From the NCBI GenBank assembly GCA_022360055.1, contig JAKSDO010000047.1, forward strand, positions 1-64,000: a DNA stretch of 64,000 nt, written 5' to 3'. Each line of letters begins with the position of its first letter. Position 1 is the stretch's first letter. Under the pieces are notes generated by a model. The model worked only from the letters and a program-made list of their open reading frames with translations, had not been told where the DNA came from and searched no databases. Made by a program: the position numbers and the translations under genes. Shown here piece by piece: positions 9,054 through 17,806 of the stretch. Source of the stretch: Cytophagales bacterium (GTDB lineage Bacteria; Bacteroidota; Bacteroidia; Cytophagales; Cyclobacteriaceae).

Positions 9054-9719
9054 TCAAGGTATGTATATTCGCCTGACCGTTACCAGTATTCCAATTATGA
9101 TCATGAAATACCCCGATCCCTGCGTAACCTTTTTTGGCCAGGAGCCATTTAGCAATTTCTCGGTGCCTTTCCTCAAAAAGTATCCTGTGGTCATTAATGG
9201 CAAAAGAACACCAATTGCATAAACTACCGGGAAAAGAATATATTGCCCGTGCCGGACGGAAAGCGGGATCAATACTCCAAAAAACATGGAAGCCGTCGCA
9301 GGACAAAAGGCTAATGCCAGCAAGCTCCCAAGCAAGAAAATGTACGGGGCCGAAGCTTTTTCGGGAAATCGATCCTTGTAAAAAGATATATGAAAGTAAT
9401 CGAGATGAATCATCCCGGAAAAGATCATCCCGGTCAGAATCACGACGGGCCCTAAAAACAACGATGTTGCATTTTGCAGCATAGCGCTTATCGCGGGAAT
9501 ATGAGATATGCCCAAATTTACCGAATATGCTACCGTAAGCAGAGAGAAAATATATCCGGCCGAGAAAAAAGACAGTATGCGAATCACATTTTTCTTCCTG
9601 CCGGATACGTTCATGATCACGGATAGGGCCGTAAGATTTGTAGACATCGGGCATGGGTGCACGGTTGTGAGTACTCCCAATACGAGGCAGCTCGATAAGG
9701 TGAGGAATATATCAGTCAT
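9054..9719 (-). CDS. ArsG/CcdA-like multi-pass permease
   Basis: A 221-aa protein with about six membrane helices and two Cys-Pro motifs in helices, TVHPCPMSTNLTAL (19-32) and LAFCPATASMFFG (136-148). This pattern belongs to the DsbD/CcdA (LysE-like) superfamily and matches the small Bacteroidota subgroup annotated as ArsG-family aromatic-arsenical efflux permeases. CcdA-type homologues pass electrons across the membrane through such cysteines, while ArsG-type homologues export arsenicals, and the sequence alone does not decide between them. The gene overlaps the upstream thioredoxin-like fusion by 8 bp, so the two products very probably act together. It is last in the operon and converges on the permease gene across a 194-bp gap that shows no strong terminator. 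Confidence 0.75.
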   Translation of the reverse strand: MTDIFLTLSSCLVLGVLTTVHPCPMSTNLTALSVIMNVSGRKKNVIRILSFFSAGYIFSLLTVAYSVNLGISHIPAISAMLQNATSLFLGPVVILTGMIFSGMIHLDYFHISFYKDRFPEKASAPYIFLLGSLLALAFCPATASMFFGVLIPLSVRHGQYILFPVVYAIGVLLPLMTTGYFLRKGTEKLLNGSWPKKVTQGSGYFMIIIGILVTVRRIYIP

Positions 9720-11259
9720 CCGCTTCGGCTAAAAAGTCTTGCATTTCAAACTTCAAATAGGCTTTGAACGCCTTTTCATCGCGATACAGGTTCGATGCTT
9801 CCAAAAGAACTTTTGCGTTTTTTATTTTCTCCGCTTCAAATGAAACCAGAATAAGCGTAGAAGTAAAAATGCCGTATTGCTCAATGACTTCTGTGTTTAC
9901 AGGATCATCAATAATAATTCTGTCGAATTTTATTCGCCTTGTACTGTTTTCATCTTCCGACAAGATTTGGACGACATCCCTTGTATATCTTTCCATGCGC
10001 TCACATTGAAAACACCTTTTTCTGTTGTGGAACAAAACAACTCGAAAAGCCGCATCGCGCTCGGGATCAAGAATCTCATACAGCGATTTATGTCCCGCAT
10101 CATTTCGGTCGTTCATGCATCGGCGGGCAGCCAGCATCAAACTTAAGCATACGAAAATCAATAGCAGCCATTTTAATATCAATTGAATATTTGACGGCGA
10201 AGGTGCCGTGAGCCGCTCATAAATCCCTGATCGGAATTCATCATTCAACTTGCAGGAGAACCCCGTCTCATCGGTCGATAATTCATGTTTGAAGGCATAA
10301 AGCGTGACCGGACATGCGTCGCCACGCGTTTTTTCGGAAAGCGAATCAAGAATTCCGGACCGCACAAATGCGTTTGCCTCTGTCACCTCCTCCGATGGAC
10401 AGCATCCCAATTTATCTTCAGCCTCATTTCCGATCAAAACAAAATATTTCCGCTCGTTTTCTATTACCTTAATCAGCCTTCTTTTAAACCTTTTACTGAT
10501 CCCTTTAAGCTTCGAAAGATCCGTTTCGTAATCCGGGCTGTTGGCAAGAGCCGGCCGAACGTGATCCATCAAATACGCCGCCCCCTCCCTTTGATAGACA
10601 TCCTGAAAATATATCTGAGCATATGAGGCGCCATGTCCCCAATCCTTAAAACCCTCCCGAATCAACAGGTCCTTGTCGAACTTTTCCGGGATCGTAGCCC
10701 GCGTACCTCTGCGAATGATCAATCCGTCGTTCATAATTAAAAACCGAAAGGGCCCGGAATACAAATATGGAGTTCGCGCAGACGAATTCTCATTGCTTCC
10801 GGATAACAGACCGCTGAGGCTTTCCAGGCTTTGTTCGAAATCGTCTTCCTCTTTGCCCGTACCAGCTTCCGCTTTTTCGCACGTCACCAGGGCCCCATAA
10901 TCCGGCAAGTGTAAAATCCGGGCGGTCTTGTCGCAAACGGATGTTTCCCGGTTGTTGATAAAGACATGATTATCATCGTCTATCGCCGCCAACGCAATGC
11001 CATTGTAGGTAATCTTTAGCCCGGAATAAAAACAAGGTCCGTGTTTGCCTTTGGAAGCCCTGAACATATAAGACCGGTTTTCATTATTAAACGACAAAAT
11101 ACATATGGCCACGAAACCAATTTTTTCGAGATTAGCCATTATTTCTTCCGGGTTTGCCGTCTTTACGTGAAGATAACTGAGGTGTGTCAATCCCCGGTAG
11201 GCATCTTCCAGCTCTATGAAGGGAGGGTCATGAAGGTAAACGATCTTCGCGGTGTTCAT
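9712..11259 (-). CDS. membrane-anchored fusion: ArsM-C-like segment, unknown domain, TM helix, thioredoxin-like domain
   Basis: A 515-aa protein. Residues 20-128 resemble the C-terminal part of bacterial ArsM-type methyltransferases: an AGF-like helix, then GPCFYSG, DDDNHVF and VCDKTARIL. No SAM-binding domain is present. Residues 165-350 are unrecognised and contain GNEAEDKLGCCPSEEVTEAN (278-297). A single membrane helix lies at about 359-378. Residues 404-510 look thioredoxin-like, with a CFQC redox pair (about 417-420) and a late ILVSF strand, similar to small Trx-like partners of ArsG permeases in Bacteroidota. One helix would leave the N-terminal module and the CFQC domain on opposite membrane faces. 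The start overlaps the desulfurase stop (ATGA). The resemblance to ArsM is from memory of family patterns, not an alignment. Confidence 0.6.
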   Translation of the reverse strand: MNTAKIVYLHDPPFIELEDAYRGLTHLSYLHVKTANPEEIMANLEKIGFVAICILSFNNENRSYMFRASKGKHGPCFYSGLKITYNGIALAAIDDDNHVFINNRETSVCDKTARILHLPDYGALVTCEKAEAGTGKEEDDFEQSLESLSGLLSGSNENSSARTPYLYSGPFRFLIMNDGLIIRRGTRATIPEKFDKDLLIREGFKDWGHGASYAQIYFQDVYQREGAAYLMDHVRPALANSPDYETDLSKLKGISKRFKRRLIKVIENERKYFVLIGNEAEDKLGCCPSEEVTEANAFVRSGILDSLSEKTRGDACPVTLYAFKHELSTDETGFSCKLNDEFRSGIYERLTAPSPSNIQLILKWLLLIFVCLSLMLAARRCMNDRNDAGHKSLYEILDPERDAAFRVVLFHNRKRCFQCERMERYTRDVVQILSEDENSTRRIKFDRIIIDDPVNTEVIEQYGIFTSTLILVSFEAEKIKNAKVLLEASNLYRDEKAFKAYLKFEMQDFLAEADD

Positions 11260-12374
11260 GTTTGCTTAAGTTCCGCCAAGGCATCCAACAATTCCAGAAC
11301 AGCATTTTCAGTGGTTCCGGCGCCCATGCTAATACGCAGCGATCCTCTTGCCAAGTCTTTTGTTCTTCCCATAGCCATAAGTATCCTGGGGGGTTCCTCT
11401 ACACTTGCGTGACAGGCAGATCCCGTAGAGACCGCAAAACCTTTGAGTGAAAGGGCACCTACTATCGCTCTTCCGGTCACTCCGGAAAAACACAAAGACA
11501 ATATTCCCGGGTACGAGTTTGCCGAAGTATTGAACGTTACTTCCGGAAAATCTTTCAACCGTTTGACAATCAGCCTTTTTAAACCCAATAGTCTGTCGGC
11601 CTCCTCACTTAACCGATCCAGACTAAGCCTGAGCGCCTTTACCGCAGATGCCAGACCGGCTATATCTTCTGTTCCGGCCCGGAGGTTCCATTCCTGGTTC
11701 CCTCCAAAGATCAAAGGGACAAACTCGCTATCGCGATGCAAGACACCCCCCGACGATTTGACGGCCCCAAATTTATGCCCTGAAAACGTATAATAGGCGC
11801 ATGGGATTTCATTTAAATCTACCGGGATATGTCCGATCGATTGTGTTCCATCAATAAGCAGTTTCACACCACTTCCATAACAGATCCCGGCAATATCACG
11901 GACCGGATGAATCTTCCCGGTTTCACCGCACACGTGATTGATGCACAGCAGGGTTATGCGTTTGTCTAAAGCTCGTTCCAAAACCTTAAGATCAACACAT
12001 CCATCATGATCAATTTTAAGAATCCGCGTCGAATTTTGATGCTTTTTAGTTGCATACCAGATCGAATCGTGAACATCTTCCGCAACCAGGACATTTGCAT
12101 CGGGGAAATAGCGCAGGTGGCCTTCAATTACGGTATTGTTCGCCTCCGAGCCGGTTGAGCACAAGAGCAACCTTCCATCATGGAACCGGAGCAAGTCACA
12201 GAATGATTTTTTCAGTTCGAGCAGCTTTTGCCTTGCCCGTTTGCCGGATGAGTGCATGGAAGACGGGTTGGCATAAAACTCCGATGCTACGGAGCGGTAT
12301 TCGTTTATGGCTTCGCAAAATGGAGGTGTGGAAGCGGCATAATCAAAATAGTTGGGATCAACATTTAGTCTCAT
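11256..12374 (-). CDS. cysteine desulfurase-like PLP enzyme (class V aminotransferase)
   Basis: A 372-aa fold-type I PLP enzyme of the NifS/IscS family. The PLP lysine is K201 in FSGHKFGA. CGETGKIHP (149-157) and DGTQSIGHIPVDL (175-187) are family motifs, and RAGTE (232-236) is typical. The persulfide-forming cysteine is C321 in STGSACHAS, matching the short-loop NifS-type GSACHAS signature. It probably removes sulfur from cysteine for Fe-S assembly or thiolation. It is the first gene of a three-gene operon and overlaps the next gene by 4 bp (ATGA), so translational coupling is expected. No SufE, IscU or tRNA-thiolation gene lies nearby, so the sulfur acceptor may be the downstream Cys-rich protein, but that is inference. 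Confidence 0.85.
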   Translation of the reverse strand: MRLNVDPNYFDYAASTPPFCEAINEYRSVASEFYANPSSMHSSGKRARQKLLELKKSFCDLLRFHDGRLLLCSTGSEANNTVIEGHLRYFPDANVLVAEDVHDSIWYATKKHQNSTRILKIDHDGCVDLKVLERALDKRITLLCINHVCGETGKIHPVRDIAGICYGSGVKLLIDGTQSIGHIPVDLNEIPCAYYTFSGHKFGAVKSSGGVLHRDSEFVPLIFGGNQEWNLRAGTEDIAGLASAVKALRLSLDRLSEEADRLLGLKRLIVKRLKDFPEVTFNTSANSYPGILSLCFSGVTGRAIVGALSLKGFAVSTGSACHASVEEPPRILMAMGRTKDLARGSLRISMGAGTTENAVLELLDALAELKQT

Positions 12375-12585
12375 GTATTTAAATTATTAAAAATCAGGCT
12401 ATAAAAGAAATCCTTTAAAACCATCCATGAGATTCAGATTCCCAGAGTTTTTTATCGGTTGCGGCATGTGCTACAATGCTTCCGTCCCCGTTTCCCGGCC
12501 GCGGCCTTGCACGCCTCCGTCCAGGATATAAGTTCGTTGTGCAACATGTATATAAATTACTAAAATTCATCACGTTACAAATAAT

Positions 12586-14031
12586 TCACTCCGTCCCGAC
12601 CCTGGCTTTCTGCTCGACGAAATAAGGCTGGAACGTATAGCGCGAATGTACGGCCCATTTTTTATTGATGGCCGGCAACCGGGCGTGTAGCTTTTCTTTA
12701 ATCTTCGCATATTCCGGATTGGCCGCCTCATTTTTCCACTCATTCGGATCCTTGTGCTTATCATAAAGCTCCTCTCCCCCGTCTTCGTACCGTATATATC
12801 TGAACCGGTCCGAGCGGATGCCGTGATTGTTCATGCCAAACGTGGTCGTCGCAAAGCGCTCCGCGCCATCTTGACCGTTTATTCGCGGGACAAGACTTGC
12901 GCCTTCATTTCGCGAGTATGCCGGTAAGCCGCATAAGTCCAGCAGTGTTGGATAAACCGAAAGCATCTCGGCAGGCTCGCGGATCACTTTTCCTTTGGGC
13001 AACCCGGGTCCTGCAAACATTAACGGCGCATTCGTCGCCTCTTCCCACAAGGCATGCTTGGCAAAAGTCCCCTTCTCTCCCATTCGATATCCGTGGTCCG
13101 ACCATAAAACGATCACGGTATTATCCGCGTACTTGCTCTCATTCAAAGCATTCAACACTCTACCCACCTCGTGATCGACAAAACTCACGCAGGCCAGATA
13201 AGCCTGAACTATGTTCGGCCATTCACCGCTTTCGATCGCCCAGTCCGTCTGCGGCATCATGGGAAGATCATTTATTTGCAAGGCAACGGGAGGTACGTCG
13301 TCCAGGTCATCGGGATGGTAAGGTGGCGTAGTTAACTTGTCAACAGGATGCAGGTCAAACCATTTTTGCGGGACGTACAGCGGGACGTGCGGTCTCAGAA
13401 ATCCTACCGCCAGGAAAAAAGGCCGATCGTACGGCCTCCGAAGTCTTTCAATGGTCCAATCGGCAGATTGATGGTCCGGCATCAAGGTATCGGAAGCCGG
13501 GAACGCCCCCCAATCCGTGCTTGTCCGGCCATATCTTTCCCGCTCGGACGCGCCGTATCCATCCCAGACAAACCGCTCTTCAGGCAAAGGACCAAATCCC
13601 CTGTACCTGCCTCCGGATTCGTCAAATACGCTGTCGGGCGCATGCGAATGGAACAGCTTCCCGATTCCCATCGTATGGTATCCGTTTTGTTTAAAGTATT
13701 CGGGAAGGTACACGATATCGCCGGTAGCTCTGTTATCGGACCGTATGAGATTATCGTCGATCATGCCGTAAATGCCGGTGGACGACGGCCTTAATCCGGT
13801 CATCAACGAAGCCCGTGAAGGTCCGCACAACGGCGCCTGGCAATGGGCATTGGTGAATAATACCCCCTGCGACGCCAGCTTATCCATATTTGGAGTAAGC
13901 GCATTTGGGTGCCCGTTCATGCAGCCAAGCCAATCGTTCAGATCGTCAATAGCGATGAACAATACATTGGGTTTTTCCTTGCCGCAACCCGAAAGAATCA
14001 GAAACGCAAAGACGATGTAAAGAAACCTCAT
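12586..14031 (-). CDS. sulfatase, lipoprotein (iduronate-2-sulfatase-like)
   Basis: A 481-aa alkaline-phosphatase-superfamily sulfatase. The N-terminus MRFLYIVFAFLILSGC is a lipoprotein signal with lipobox Cys16. The metal ligand pair is D29-D30 (FIAIDDLND), and the formylglycine motif CGPSRASLMTG has its modifiable Cys at 69. Downstream motifs include HVPLYVPQKW and VIVLWSDHGYRMGEKG, as in iduronate-2-sulfatase-type enzymes. It should remove sulfate esters from a sulfated glycan at the outer membrane, if a sulfatase-maturating enzyme exists elsewhere. It stands alone, with a 272-bp divergent region separating it from the amidase and a 211-bp gap before the desulfurase operon. Confidence 0.88.
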   Translation of the reverse strand: MRFLYIVFAFLILSGCGKEKPNVLFIAIDDLNDWLGCMNGHPNALTPNMDKLASQGVLFTNAHCQAPLCGPSRASLMTGLRPSSTGIYGMIDDNLIRSDNRATGDIVYLPEYFKQNGYHTMGIGKLFHSHAPDSVFDESGGRYRGFGPLPEERFVWDGYGASERERYGRTSTDWGAFPASDTLMPDHQSADWTIERLRRPYDRPFFLAVGFLRPHVPLYVPQKWFDLHPVDKLTTPPYHPDDLDDVPPVALQINDLPMMPQTDWAIESGEWPNIVQAYLACVSFVDHEVGRVLNALNESKYADNTVIVLWSDHGYRMGEKGTFAKHALWEEATNAPLMFAGPGLPKGKVIREPAEMLSVYPTLLDLCGLPAYSRNEGASLVPRINGQDGAERFATTTFGMNNHGIRSDRFRYIRYEDGGEELYDKHKDPNEWKNEAANPEYAKIKEKLHARLPAINKKWAVHSRYTFQPYFVEQKARVGTE

Positions 14032-14303
14032 GCTATGATTCGATTAAAATGAAAAGAATATTTAACATAAAACTCAAAAAAAACCGAAAGGTGCTTTCTA
14101 CAAAAATCGGTACCTTGACCCCTTTATCCAATAAATTCACGCGCCAAATTACTCAAGATTTTGATTTCGCCGAAACGCGATAACAATCAATACTTCAAGT
14201 GAATGATAAATTATGAAAATATTTTAACTATCTTAAATATCAAGTGTTGAGTTGAACGGAGTATCCGGTATCAACGCAGCTATAAACACCAAGCCCTAAA
14301 AAC

Positions 14304-15875
14304 ATGAAAAGCAATTTGACCCGACGGGCGTTTGTAAAGAATGCTTCCGCTTTTGCCGCAATATCCATTATAACCAATCACAGGTTCGTTGCCGGGGCAA
14401 CTTCGCGAAGACCGGATCTTAATGAAGATATTCATTACAAAAGTGCGACGGACGCAGCCCGGCTTATTCTCGATAAAAAAATATCCTCCGAAGAGTTGAC
14501 AAGGCTGATCCTCGCCCGGATAGAAAAGGTAGAGCCAAAAATCAATGCCATAAATGTTTTACTTGCGGATGAAGCTGTCGCGCGGGCAAAGGAAGCCGAT
14601 ATAGCTTTGGGTAAGGGAAAAGTATACGGGCCGCTGCATGGGGTTCCCATAACGGTCAAGGACACTTTCCGGATCAGGGATGTAGTTACATCGGTGGGGA
14701 ATCCTGATCTCGCAAATTATGTCCCGGATCACGATGCGGTTTCCGTCGCCCGGTTGAGGAGGTCGGGCGCCGTAATCCTGGGAAATTCAAACGTTCCTTA
14801 TATGCTGGACGATCATCAAAGCCATAACGAGCTCTATGGCAGGACAAACAATCCCTGGAACCTCGGACATTCTCCCGGGGGATCCACCGGCGGCGGCGCC
14901 GCGGCGCTGGCAGCCGGAATCAGCTACCTCAGTCTCGGCAGCGATACGGCCGGGTCCATCCGGGTACCGGCTCATTTTTGCGGAGTTTTTGGGCATAAAC
15001 CTACTTTGGAGCTCGTTCCGAAACAGGGTCAGATCCCACCCCTGCCGGGTGCGTTGCCTTACCGTTCCAACGGGCTCTCGGTCGCCGGGCCGCTGGCGCG
15101 AAGCGTCGATGATCTCAAATTGCTCCTTGAAGTATGCGGAGGACCGGTGCATCCGGAAGCCATTGCATATTCATGGAAATTGCCTGAAGCCAGAAAAACA
15201 AACCTCAAAGATTACAAAGTAAAGTATGTCTTAAACAATGAGCGCTTTCCTGTTTCTTCCGAAATGTTGCCCTCTATGGAAACCGCCATTAAGGAATTTC
15301 GAAAAGCGGGCGTTGACCTGGAAGAAGGGTGGCCGCCGGAAATTAAACCGGAGGAGCTCTTTCATCTGTATATGTATCTCATTTATGCATCTGCGTCAAA
15401 AGGTGCCGCAGCAGTTGAAATTGAAGCGTTCAGATCCGTGCGCGTCGAAGACGCTTCCTCCCTGAAGGCAATTAAAGCAAAAGCATATACCGATCCTCAT
15501 AAATATTTCATCGAAAAAGATAAGACCAGGCTGAACGTCCGTGCATTATGGCAAAAATATTTCGAAGATTACGATGCCTTTATTATTCCCACTGCCATTG
15601 TCCCGGCTTATCCGCATTCTTCCGTACCCTGGGATAAACGAATTTTAAACACCTCCGATGGCAAGCGAAATTATGACGACATGTTCTTCTGGATCTCCTT
15701 CGCCACGCTCGCAGGATTGCCTGCCACCGTATTTCCCATAGGATTGAGTCCTTCCGGATTACCAATCGGTTTGCAGATCATCGGTCCGTATCTGGAAGAC
15801 GTAACGCCGATTCGCTTAGCCGGGTTGCTTTCCGAAGTATTGGGAGGGATCGGGCACCCCGAAGCATTCGGATAA
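14304..15875 (+). CDS. amidase signature family hydrolase, Tat-type leader
   Basis: A 523-aa amidase. The Ser-cisSer-Lys triad is visible as K119 (GVPITVKDTF), S194 (PGGSTGGGAA) and S218 (LGSDTAGSIRVPA). The N-terminus has TRRAFVKN followed by a hydrophobic AFAAISII segment, a plausible twin-arginine signal, so the enzyme is probably exported folded. Length is normal for the family. The amide substrate cannot be deduced. It is monocistronic: divergent from the sulfatase and 320 bp ahead of the injection-system operon. Confidence 0.9.
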   Translation: MKSNLTRRAFVKNASAFAAISIITNHRFVAGATSRRPDLNEDIHYKSATDAARLILDKKISSEELTRLILARIEKVEPKINAINVLLADEAVARAKEADIALGKGKVYGPLHGVPITVKDTFRIRDVVTSVGNPDLANYVPDHDAVSVARLRRSGAVILGNSNVPYMLDDHQSHNELYGRTNNPWNLGHSPGGSTGGGAAALAAGISYLSLGSDTAGSIRVPAHFCGVFGHKPTLELVPKQGQIPPLPGALPYRSNGLSVAGPLARSVDDLKLLLEVCGGPVHPEAIAYSWKLPEARKTNLKDYKVKYVLNNERFPVSSEMLPSMETAIKEFRKAGVDLEEGWPPEIKPEELFHLYMYLIYASASKGAAAVEIEAFRSVRVEDASSLKAIKAKAYTDPHKYFIEKDKTRLNVRALWQKYFEDYDAFIIPTAIVPAYPHSSVPWDKRILNTSDGKRNYDDMFFWISFATLAGLPATVFPIGLSPSGLPIGLQIIGPYLEDVTPIRLAGLLSEVLGGIGHPEAFG

Positions 15876-16195
15876 CTCTCTGATGACTGACCATCTCACA
15901 TCGGCAACAAATCCTTAGCCGGCGCACCGTCCGATCGGACTTTCGGGCCGTAAATCCGGAAGAGCTGCGGTCGCGGCGGCGGCGCTGCATCGGCTTCCAA
16001 CCTGTCTGATGCCGGGCGTTTCATATCGAGCCAGGATTTCAAATTTATCCGAAATACGTGATTTTTTCGAAATCGCTTGTTTATCCGATTCCTCAAAATC
16101 CCCAAAAATGAGGATTGATAAACTTCCTGCTAGCAAATATCTTGCGTTGACGGATGACATCACACCCTATATGAATTCATTTATTAACTGACGAA
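15876..16195. other. 320-bp non-coding region before the eCIS operon
   Basis: This region should carry the eCIS promoter. No convincing gene is seen. A near-palindromic TCCTCA(N13)TGAGGA lies at about 16091-16115 and could be an operator, but the arms are only 6 bp. No exact Bacteroidota TTTG/TAnnTTTG promoter was found. TATCTTGC at about 16138 is a weak match to the -7 box. Confidence 0.4.
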
Positions 16196-16783
16196 ATGAT
16201 CTTTGAAATTCTTCAAATAATTACAGAAGAGCTCAATAATTACTTTAATATCGAATTTGAAGAAAAACCGGTGGTTCTGGACAACATCGCTTTTGTCGAG
16301 GGAGAGGAAGGCGAAGGCTCGCCCAACAACAACGTAATTTTAACGCTTCTGCACGCACAGGAAGAAAACACGTTAAAGAACATACCGAATCATGCCGTAG
16401 AGGGCACAAAGGTCGTTTACAAGCACAACAAGGTATATCTCAATCTGTACATCATGCTGTCGGCGAACAGGTCCGGGTACTCCGAATCGCTAAAGAGTAT
16501 TTCCAGGGTTGTTGAGTTCTTTCAATCCAAGCGGATATTCACCCAGGCCAATACCAGTTTTGACCGCGCCCTGGATGGAATGGATAAAATCAAAGATTTC
16601 AGATTTGCCGTGGAGTTATTTACCCCATCATTCGAAGAAATGAACTTTATATGGGGCACACTTGGCGGCAAACAGTATCCGTCATTGATATACAAAGTAA
16701 ATGTTTTGGAGATCGAAAGAGATCTTACGCAATCCGAAGGTGGATTGATCACCGAGATTAACGGAAGTTTAAGCCGTCCGTAA
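16196..16783 (+). CDS. eCIS cap protein, DUF4255 (Afp16/Pvc16-like)
   Basis: A 195-aa protein with the DUF4255/Pvc16 N-terminal layout: an opening IFEILQIITEELNNYF helix, then VVLDNIAFVE, NNNVILTLLHAQEE and a later FFQSKRIFT segment. In Afp/PVC particles this family terminates the tube and sheath at the head-distal end. It is first in the eCIS operon, whereas afp16 is near the 3' end in Serratia; this early position is common in Bacteroidota loci. The ATG of the following gene starts directly after its TAA, so the two are probably translated together. Confidence 0.85.
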   Translation: MIFEILQIITEELNNYFNIEFEEKPVVLDNIAFVEGEEGEGSPNNNVILTLLHAQEENTLKNIPNHAVEGTKVVYKHNKVYLNLYIMLSANRSGYSESLKSISRVVEFFQSKRIFTQANTSFDRALDGMDKIKDFRFAVELFTPSFEEMNFIWGTLGGKQYPSLIYKVNVLEIERDLTQSEGGLITEINGSLSRP

Positions 16784-17794
16784 ATGGGATTTAAAATTAT
16801 TTATAAAACACTGTTTAAGGTCGATATCCATCATTCCTATTTTTTGGATCTGGGAAATACGACCTTCTTATCCATGAATGAAGAAGAAAGGCAAAAGAGG
16901 CTGCAAAACTACAACCATGAAAACTTCCTGACGATCGTTCCGACCCGCGCCACCCGCATTAGGCTCAGGAATCATAACCTTGTATTCCGGGCGGATTCCA
17001 AAAATATCCGGGTGTTGTGCAAAGTGCGTGAACGCAATGGCAAATACACGTCGGAAATTGTTTTGGATGAAGATCTGAAGCTGAATTTCCTGATGTATTC
17101 GAACGATTACTTATTTGGCAATTACACCTTGCTCCCCGGCGAAGATTACAGGCTATACCTGTTTTCCAACGTAAAGCCGGATGCCGTCCCGAATCCATTC
17201 GCCTATATTCCTCCCGGAGCCTCCGGCACTTTGATTGACGAGAATTTTAAACTGTCGGAGGAAACCACGCATACCGTATGGTATGAATTGGTCCGGGAAA
17301 ATATCCGCTTTGACGTAAACGGGAATTTCAAACTCATTGCCGAAATCGACCGGGAAGATCTGCTGACCGACGAAGGGAAACAAATTGTAAAACAGTCCAT
17401 TAACGAGGAACAGGGAAAGGGATTGCTCGGAATCGTTCAACTGCAGATGTCGGGAGATCAAAATTTGGATCTTATTGAGACTGACAACACGGATCCGAAT
17501 GACATAAAAAGTAATTTATTGGATCCTTTTCCGGCGTTTAAGCTACATTTTCGAAACCGCAAAACCATTTGGAAATACATAAAGAAATCGGAACAAAAGG
17601 AGCTGGAAACTTCATCGGAGCTGCCGCTTACCAGGGACGGATTCATTGAAATTGATCCCGGTTCGGACATCACAGGGCCTTTACCGACCGATATTGGCAA
17701 ATACGTATTTCCGAATCCGACCGCCGAAAGCATAAAACGGATTACCGACGAGAGCACCAATACAACGACGATATATTCTGAAATCTATATTTAA
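16784..17794 (+). CDS. eCIS-associated protein of unknown function (336 aa)
   Basis: A 336-aa soluble protein without signal peptide or membrane helix, rich in beta-strand patterns and charged residues. I do not recognise a family with a defined activity. It lies between the cap and sheath genes with zero spacing to the cap, so it is probably a structural component. In the AlgoCIS particle of Algoriphagus, cap-adaptor and plug proteins were described in addition to the standard Afp set, and this gene is a candidate for such a role. That is inference from position only. It ends 12 bp before the sheath gene. Confidence 0.65.
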   Translation: MGFKIIYKTLFKVDIHHSYFLDLGNTTFLSMNEEERQKRLQNYNHENFLTIVPTRATRIRLRNHNLVFRADSKNIRVLCKVRERNGKYTSEIVLDEDLKLNFLMYSNDYLFGNYTLLPGEDYRLYLFSNVKPDAVPNPFAYIPPGASGTLIDENFKLSEETTHTVWYELVRENIRFDVNGNFKLIAEIDREDLLTDEGKQIVKQSINEEQGKGLLGIVQLQMSGDQNLDLIETDNTDPNDIKSNLLDPFPAFKLHFRNRKTIWKYIKKSEQKELETSSELPLTRDGFIEIDPGSDITGPLPTDIGKYVFPNPTAESIKRITDESTNTTTIYSEIYI

Positions 17795-17806
17795 AAAATC
17801 AACATT

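Noticed and set aside
9013-9654. 213-aa - strand frame overlapping the ArsG/CcdA-like gene
   Set aside because: It is a shadow frame. The other frame has clear membrane helices and Cys-Pro motifs and overlaps its operon partner.
16009-16191. 60-codon frame just before the cap gene
   Set aside because: Sequence looks like translated non-coding DNA, overlaps the weak palindrome, and open frames exist on both strands there. A leader peptide cannot be excluded.
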